Origin: an uncultured SAR116 cluster alpha proteobacterium
GTDB lineage: Bacteria; Pseudomonadota; Alphaproteobacteria; Puniceispirillales; Puniceispirillaceae
DNA: 59,691 bases
Reading direction: 5' to 3'
Assembly: GCA_902559985.1 (NCBI GenBank)
Contig: CACEJY010000006.1
Span: 1-59,691, forward strand
The position numbers and the translations under genes were made by a program. Shown in pieces: positions 54,960 to 59,691 of the stretch (position 1 is the stretch's first letter; each line of letters opens with the position of its first letter). The notes beneath the pieces are model-generated. The model saw only the letters and a list, made by a program, of their open reading frames with translations, had not been told where the DNA came from and made no database searches.

Positions 54960-55628
54960 TTAAATCATGTGTTTGGCGAGAAATGTCATCGAACGATCCC
55001 AAGCGGTTTGCGCGGCACTAGCGTCATATTGGCTGCGGTGATCGCAGTTAAAACCATGTCCTGCGTCATAAAAATACGTTTCAACCATTGGCTGGGCTGA
55101 AGCAAACGCGCGGGCCCCTTCTTCTGGGATTGACCCATCATGAATGCCAAAATGAGCCATGAAAGGACAGGCCACCATCCGTGATGCGAGAGATGGAAGC
55201 TCACCACCGTAATAGCTAATCGCAGCGGCTAGGCCGCTTGCTTCATCGGTTGCCACACGCCAAGCAAGTGACCCTCCCCAACAAAACCCAATAGCGGCAA
55301 CATTGCCTGCTGATCTCACATGCTCAAGTGCCACTTTAACATCTAATTCACTATTAGGATCTGTCTCATCTTTCAATTGGCGCCCTTTTAAAACGCCAAC
55401 ATCATCATACTGAAGAGTAATGTCCGGCTTAATGCGATCGAATAAAGCAGGTGCAATAGCGAGATAACCGGCAGTTGCAACACGGTCAGTCACCTCTTTG
55501 ATGTGCGAGTTGACACCAAAAATTTCTTGAAGAACTACAACACCGCCTTTAGATGGCCCCTCAGGAGCAGAGAGATAAGCTGAAAATTCATGCTTGTCTG
55601 ATGCGGTAAGACGTATCATAGATCCCAT
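54960..55628 (-). CDS. Dienelactone hydrolase family protein
   Basis: 222 aa alpha/beta hydrolase. The nucleophile elbow is AAIGFCWGGS with Cys near residue 116, the dienelactone-hydrolase hallmark; the His is in DAGHGFNCD near residue 192, and VVVLQEIFGVNSHIKEV near residue 31 carries the conserved Glu. Family members hydrolyse dienelactone in chloroaromatic breakdown, but many act on other lactones or esters. ATG 55628 has GAGG upstream. It may be co-transcribed with the thioesterase 103 bp downstream. Confidence 0.92.
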   Translation of the reverse strand: MGSMIRLTASDKHEFSAYLSAPEGPSKGGVVVLQEIFGVNSHIKEVTDRVATAGYLAIAPALFDRIKPDITLQYDDVGVLKGRQLKDETDPNSELDVKVALEHVRSAGNVAAIGFCWGGSLAWRVATDEASGLAAAISYYGGELPSLASRMVACPFMAHFGIHDGSIPEEGARAFASAQPMVETYFYDAGHGFNCDHRSQYDASAAQTAWDRSMTFLAKHMI

Positions 55629-55950
55629 AACAACCTCGTTTCATTTTACCGTCATACGACTGAGTAACAAAATCTGTCCACAAAAATAATCGAAACTCAA
55701 AGAGCCTATTTTTGATGATAATTAACTAAAGCAGACTATCATACCACTGCAATATTGTCAGTAGCCACACAATCTCCATTGGTTTCATTTATTGCTTGAA
55801 GAGGCCTAAAGCACATAAAATATTCGGCATTCATTAATTATCAATGCCATTTATCTTTTGGGCTATCTTTTTTGATCTGCACGTTAATCATTCAAACCAA
55901 GCCGCTTAAAATATAACCTTAATTTCAATGTATCTAAATGGGAGTGCTTT
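55629..55950. other. 322-bp divergent intergenic region
   Basis: AT-rich region between divergent genes, so it should hold promoters for both. The only structure seen is GGCATT/AATGCC (55826-55831 with 55843-55848) around an 11-nt A/T loop. No ORF, tRNA or terminator is recognised. Confidence 0.6.
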
Positions 55951-56955
55951 ATGCAACAAAGACAGATTGGTAAAACAGGACGAAAAATCTCAGCGATAGG
56001 CATTGGTGCCATGTCATTTACCAATTTTTATGGCGAAACATCCGAAAACCAATCACATGACATACTAAAAACCGCCCTAGATTATGGAGTTAGTCATATT
56101 GATACGGCCAATGTATATGGAAGCGGGCTGGCTGAGCAGGTTATTGGGAATTTTCTGAGAAAGCAGGGCACGCAAAAGGACAAGATGTTCCATATCGCAA
56201 CAAAGGCTGGAATAAAACGTGATAAAGATACAGGTCGCCGTTACTTCGATAACAGTCCCGCCTATCTTCAAGCCGAATTAGACAAATCACTGGCGCGCCT
56301 TGGGCTTGATCATATCGATTTATTCTACATACACCGCCGTGATCCCAACACTGACATTGAAGAAGTGACCGAAACGCTGGCAGCAATGGTTAAAGCAGGA
56401 AAAATTGGGGCTTTTGGCTTTTCTGAGATATCTCCAACAACGCTGTATAAGGCTGCTGCTATTCATGAAGTAGCCGCCGTTCAATCCGAATATTCACTTT
56501 CTGTTCGTAGCCCCGAAATGGGGCTTGTGCAGGCAACCGCAGATTTAGATGTATCCCTTGTGGCTTTTTCACCTGTCGGGCGATCGCTTCTAACTGACAG
56601 ACCGCATTCGTTTGAAACGGCTCAAGCAGCCCCCTTCCTGAAGCCCAATCCACGCTTTAACAAGCCAAATTTATCGGCTAACATTGCAGCAACGGTGGGG
56701 TTTCGAGAGCTAGCCAAAGAAATTGGCATGAGTGCAGCTGCACTTGCGATCTCCTGGTTGTTGCACAAAGGCCCTCACATCATCCCGATCCCAGGCACGC
56801 GGTCAGTCAATCATTTCCGTGAACTTTGCAGTGGGGTAGAAAAACGTCTTTCGGCAGAAGACATGAGACGTATTGAAACTGTTCTACCTATCGGCTGGGC
56901 ACATGGTGATCGCTATTCAGTGGCACAATGGGAAGGTGCTGAACGCTATTGCTAA
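55951..56955 (+). CDS. Aldo/keto reductase (AKR13-like)
   Basis: 334 aa TIM-barrel oxidoreductase. The catalytic Asp and Tyr are in HIDTANVYGSG near residue 50, the Lys in HIATKAGIKR near 88 and the His in FYIHRRDP near 130. The C-terminal IPIPGTRSVNHFREL segment is the NADPH-binding loop. Similar proteins are YakC/AKR13 and plant-type auxin-induced AKRs. It reduces aldehydes or ketones with NADPH. ATG 55951 has GGAG 7 nt upstream. It is a single gene. Confidence 0.95.
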   Translation: MQQRQIGKTGRKISAIGIGAMSFTNFYGETSENQSHDILKTALDYGVSHIDTANVYGSGLAEQVIGNFLRKQGTQKDKMFHIATKAGIKRDKDTGRRYFDNSPAYLQAELDKSLARLGLDHIDLFYIHRRDPNTDIEEVTETLAAMVKAGKIGAFGFSEISPTTLYKAAAIHEVAAVQSEYSLSVRSPEMGLVQATADLDVSLVAFSPVGRSLLTDRPHSFETAQAAPFLKPNPRFNKPNLSANIAATVGFRELAKEIGMSAAALAISWLLHKGPHIIPIPGTRSVNHFRELCSGVEKRLSAEDMRRIETVLPIGWAHGDRYSVAQWEGAERYC

Positions 56956-57058
56956 CCACTGATTAAAACATAAAAATGCCGGGACGAGTCAACTGTTTGC
57001 CCCTCAGGGAGTCTTTTGTTAAATTTAAAAATAGAATTGAGTGAAAGAGGACATCAGC

Positions 57059-57544
57059 ATGCCTAGTTTCGATATTGTCAGTAAAGTTGACAACACAGCA
57101 GTTGAAAATGCGCTCGCCGGAGTCACCAAGGAAATGCAGGTACGCTATGACTTCAAAGGAAGTTCATGTGAAGTATCGCTTACCGATGAAGCCATTCTGA
57201 TTAAGGCTGATGATGAACTGAAACGCCGCCAGGTAGAAGAATTAATTGTTACCCACCTAACCCGAAAGGGTGTAGACACTAAGGCATTGGAATTTGAAAA
57301 GCCTGAACAGGCGGGCGGTAACGCAATTCGACAAACAGTCTTGGTTCGTCAAGGCGTGCAGCGGGACGTTGCACAAAAAATTGTAAAAACAATTAAGGGC
57401 GCCAAATTGAAAACTCAAGCCTCGATCCAAGGCGATGAAATACGAGTCTCGGGGAAAAAGCGGGATGATTTACAAGCCACGATGAATATGATCAAGGCCA
57501 TGGATCTAAATTTGCCGCTACAATATGAAAATTTTCGCGATTAA
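57059..57544 (+). CDS. yajQ: YajQ family nucleotide-binding protein
   Basis: 161 aa from ATG 57059 (AGAGG about 9 nt upstream; the GTG at 57041 is rejected). It begins MPSFDIVSKVDNTAVENAL and ends LNLPLQYENFRD, both diagnostic of the YajQ/UPF0234 family, with the RYDFKGS and KTIKGAKLKTQASIQGD segments between. YajQ binds RNA, tRNA or cyclic di-GMP in different species, with roles in stress and virulence regulation. It has its own terminator. Confidence 0.97.
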   Translation: MPSFDIVSKVDNTAVENALAGVTKEMQVRYDFKGSSCEVSLTDEAILIKADDELKRRQVEELIVTHLTRKGVDTKALEFEKPEQAGGNAIRQTVLVRQGVQRDVAQKIVKTIKGAKLKTQASIQGDEIRVSGKKRDDLQATMNMIKAMDLNLPLQYENFRD

Positions 57545-57554
57545 AACAATAGTT

Positions 57555-57584
57555 GGCTAAAATCGTTGGCCCCGATAGCCTTTT
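57555..57584 (+). terminator. Rho-independent terminator of yajQ
   Basis: GGCT/AGCC and ATCG/CGAT form a stem with an AAA bulge and a short loop, followed by TTTT. It starts 11 bp after the yajQ stop. Confidence 0.65.
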
Positions 57585-57624
57585 CCTGAGCATAGTTCAT
57601 TAGCTCTGACAAAAATAGCTGGGC

Positions 57625-58461
57625 CTAATTCGCCTCAGAGCTGGCCTTATCTTCGAGAAAATCCAGTGGCCCAGCCGACCCAAGGCCAAGGCGCGTTGTC
57701 TCGGTTTCAATAACGACATCGGGGGTTACATTGCCGAGATTTACGTCTGGCCCAAATGTTTTAACTAGAAATTTTTTACCAGAATAAATCTGCACCGTGG
57801 TGCTGCCAACGCGCGGCGTAGCTAGCTCAAAAATACAACGGCTGATATCCACCTGCGCGCGCAGTGTTTTTATCAAACGTTCGTTTGGAGTGCCACCATG
57901 CATCAGCTCAGCTGCCTCAATTAGCGCAAAATCAGCACCCATTTCCAGCACATCATTCACCTCATCAATAATCGCTGTAATTGATGAGCTTTTGAGTTTG
58001 TCACCGATCTCCCCAACCGGGGTCATGCCATGCTGACGGATCATATCAAAAAGCTGTTGCCGCCACCCTTGGCCCAGTTGAACCATATTGTCTGAGACCT
58101 CAACAATATCAAAGCCAACTTTGCGCGCCTCAACTAAATGCTGTGGCATCGCCTCTATCCCCATTGTATGAAGCACATATTCCTGAAACTGCCCACCTAA
58201 AAACGGACGAATATTATGCTCCCTTAGCATCTTTATTTTGGCTAAAAGATGCGACTTACTAAATAGCCGTGATGTCCCAGTAGCAATCTTAAAAAAGTCG
58301 ATATAATGGCCAGAAACCTCGATCAGATCAGCAAGGCTCGCTAATCCCAATTGATAGTCTGACACCATTGTAATACCAGATTTCCGCGGCTTTTCATTGG
58401 AGCGACGACTATCTAGGGGTACAAAATCAAAGGCAGTTTGAAACGACATAGCCCACCACAT
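57625..58461 (-). CDS. Phosphosulfolactate synthase-like protein (ComA family)
   Basis: 278 aa TIM-barrel protein. The segments DFFKIATGTSRLF, FLGGQFQEYV, FDIVEVSDN, GEIGDK and ALIEAAELMHGG follow the ComA order. Archaeal and Bacillus ComA condense phosphoenolpyruvate with sulfite to phosphosulfolactate, for coenzyme M or sulfolactate. Several consensus positions differ here (EVSDN for the usual EISDG, EIGDK for EVGKK, EAAELM for EARESG), so the reaction may not be conserved. ATG 58449 is an alternative start. No comB, comC or sulfolactate genes are adjacent. Confidence 0.78.
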   Translation of the reverse strand: MWWAMSFQTAFDFVPLDSRRSNEKPRKSGITMVSDYQLGLASLADLIEVSGHYIDFFKIATGTSRLFSKSHLLAKIKMLREHNIRPFLGGQFQEYVLHTMGIEAMPQHLVEARKVGFDIVEVSDNMVQLGQGWRQQLFDMIRQHGMTPVGEIGDKLKSSSITAIIDEVNDVLEMGADFALIEAAELMHGGTPNERLIKTLRAQVDISRCIFELATPRVGSTTVQIYSGKKFLVKTFGPDVNLGNVTPDVVIETETTRLGLGSAGPLDFLEDKASSEAN

Positions 58462-58501
58462 CGATAAAAGAACAGCGACAGATCTGCTCGCATATTTAGC
58501 T

Positions 58502-58588
58502 TGTGATATTTATGTTAGGCGGTTTACGGTTCATTTCCAGTATAATTTTTGTTTGGGGTTAGAGAGCCCGGGTATTAGAAATATCACA
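58502..58588. repeat. 10-bp perfect inverted repeat upstream of the ComA-like gene
   Basis: TGTGATATTT at 58502-58511 and AAATATCACA at 58579-58588, 67 bp apart. A second imperfect pair, TTAGAGAGC (58559-58567) and GCCCTCTAA (58600-58608), overlaps it. These may be paired operator half-sites for the divergent promoters of 58461 and 58780; no gene lies in this 318-bp gap. Confidence 0.4.
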
Positions 58589-58779
58589 CTGCTAAAAAAG
58601 CCCTCTAATCATAAACCTCGATCTCTTGGAGTTGCCACAAGTGCTACACAACAGTAATAAAATTGATACAACCTGCCCTAACACAATGTAGGAGACTACT
58701 TTTAAGGTTTTAATATTCAAATTTTAAAGTGGGTATGACACCTCAATCGGAGATACAAGATGCCTTAAGGGATGAAAAT

Positions 58780-58947
58780 ATGAATTTAAAGAATTTAGTC
58801 ATCGCACTTAACGTTCTTTTATTAATGCCGTGCGCATGGTTCTTTATTGGACACGGCACACCAAAAAGCGTGACACTTTGGAGTTCAGCATTATTCTGGA
58901 CTTTGGCACCATTAGTAAACTTTTTCTACATTTTCAAAAAGTCATGA
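58780..58947 (+). CDS. Small two-helix membrane protein
   Basis: 55 aa from ATG 58780, chosen because AAGGG lies 8 nt upstream; ATG 58735 would add 15 residues without a ribosome site. Two hydrophobic helices (LVIALNVLLLMPCAWFFI and WSSALFWTLAPLVNFFYIF) are joined by a short polar turn, with a basic FKKS tail. No family is recognised. It is flanked by the divergent ComA-like gene and convergent with the SDR gene. It is probably real but of unknown role. Confidence 0.55.
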   Translation: MNLKNLVIALNVLLLMPCAWFFIGHGTPKSVTLWSSALFWTLAPLVNFFYIFKKS

Positions 58948-58984
58948 GCTATTTTTATTACAATTTATATTTTAAAACATGATC

Positions 58985-59691
58985 TTATCCCGACACTATA
59001 CCCCCATCAACATTGATCACCTGACCCGTGATATAGCTGGCATCTTCGCTTAACAAGAACCTAATTACAGCGCTTACTTCATGTGCCGTTCCAATTCGTT
59101 GAACCGGTATTTCTTGCTCAATCGCCTTCTGACCGCGCGATTTGACAAGATCGCGGATCATTGGTGTGTCTATAATGCCAGGCGCAACGACATTAACCAA
59201 AATGTTTGGTGCTTCGCGACGCGCAAGTGACCTAGCCATGCCAACAATTGCGCCTTTGGCGCCACTATACGCGGTGTGGAGATAGGCGCCTCGATTAAAA
59301 GCAACCGAACTGCATAAAACAATTCTAGCGTTGCTGCTTGCACGCAATGCTGGTTTTGCAGCTATGAAGAGAGAGTAAAAATTGCGGACATTGGCGTTTA
59401 TAGACTGATCGAAGACATTTTTTGTGTCACCAATAACAAAATTGTCTGGCTCAAAAGTGCCCGCCAAATGCACGAGACCATACAATGCTTCGACTCCCTT
59501 AAGAGCCTCCACAGCACTTGTTTCATCAGCCAAATTTGAGGGGATAATCGTAAGATTCGGAGAACGTTGTGTCATATTTGAGAGGGTATACAAGCCACTG
59601 GCATCTTGATCAATCGCAATTACTTTTGCGTTAGCTTTAAGCAGCATTTTGACCAAGCAACTACCGATACCGCCAGCAGCGCCTGTTACTA
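58985..59691 (-). CDS. SDR-family oxidoreductase (N-terminus cut by window edge)
   Basis: The minus frame stays open past the apparent start at 59656 to the window edge, where it reads VTGAAGGIGS, the TGxxxGIG cofactor motif; only a few N-terminal residues are missing. The catalytic Ser is in IVLCSSVAF and the Tyr-Lys pair in YSGAK. The C-terminus has VAPGIIDTPM and ITGQVINVDGG. It is a classical NAD(P)-dependent short-chain dehydrogenase, of the FabG-like group. The substrate is unknown. Confidence 0.94.
   Translation of the reverse strand, partial: VTGAAGGIGSCLVKMLLKANAKVIAIDQDASGLYTLSNMTQRSPNLTIIPSNLADETSAVEALKGVEALYGLVHLAGTFEPDNFVIGDTKNVFDQSINANVRNFYSLFIAAKPALRASSNARIVLCSSVAFNRGAYLHTAYSGAKGAIVGMARSLARREAPNILVNVVAPGIIDTPMIRDLVKSRGQKAIEQEIPVQRIGTAHEVSAVIRFLLSEDASYITGQVINVDGGIVSG

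Overview
The window is a contiguous piece of an alphaproteobacterial chromosome. The taxonomic signal comes from small families that are nearly confined to Alphaproteobacteria (DUF2794, DUF3126, DUF1489), an ScfR/RamB-type regulator, the yfgM-bamB-der order and a ccmFGHI operon. Moderate GC and a transporter-rich gene set suggest a marine heterotroph, perhaps SAR116-like, but that is inference. I see no CRISPR array, phage module, transposase or rRNA. One tRNA is present, tRNA-Val(GAC) at 5796-5870 on the minus strand.

Layout. 1-5.6 kb: an acyl-CoA dehydrogenase cut by the window edge, divergent from a four-gene cluster of SdhA-like flavoprotein, stand-alone 2Fe-2S protein, CaiB/BaiF CoA-transferase and CitE-like lyase. 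This looks like an uncharacterised organic-acid pathway. 6.1-12.1 kb: N-formylglutamate amidohydrolase-like protein, der, bamB and a yfgM-like gene, then three small alphaproteobacterial genes. 12.2-14.9 kb: a broken argO/lysE exporter followed by a visibly AT-rich block (epimerase, formyltransferase, GNAT) downstream of guaA. An imperfect copy of the guaA 3' end at 13504-13516 suggests integration at the guaA 3' end. 15-29.3 kb: housekeeping genes (guaA, rsmB-like, guaB, rlmE, glnE), an MFS transporter, a secreted nuclease, DUF1489, mgtE and an ScfR/RamB-like regulator. 29.7-37 kb: glycerate kinase, 2-hydroxyacid dehydrogenase and a BMP-type ABC importer. 37-40.5 kb: glnK-amtB, a LysR regulator and a SnoaL-like protein. 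40.6-50.3 kb: two flavoproteins, a GIY-YIG protein, an RNase H-fold protein, an AEC carrier and the ccmFGHI cytochrome c maturation operon. 50.4-59.7 kb: an accessory stretch with a GrdB/PrdB-like protein, a persulfide-dioxygenase-like enzyme, a DUF1330-TauD-DUF1330 sandwich, thioesterase, dienelactone hydrolase, aldo/keto reductase, YajQ, a ComA-like protein and an SDR cut by the right edge.

How it fits together. Nitrogen control is represented by glnE (adenylylation of glutamine synthetase) and glnK-amtB (ammonium uptake). guaA and guaB complete GMP synthesis. der, rsmB-like and rlmE serve ribosome maturation, and bamB with the YfgM-like protein serve the envelope. The BMP importer, hydroxyacid dehydrogenase and glycerate kinase could together feed an imported compound to phosphoglycerate. 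At the right end, enzymes that could release sulfite (TauD type, persulfide dioxygenase type) lie near a ComA-like protein whose family condenses sulfite with phosphoenolpyruvate.

The most interesting non-coding signals are a multi-helix fold between glnK and the LysR gene (38857-38950), a perfect operator-like palindrome upstream of the ScfR-like regulator (29378-29404), a 17-bp stem at 29530-29604, and the guaA-end repeat.
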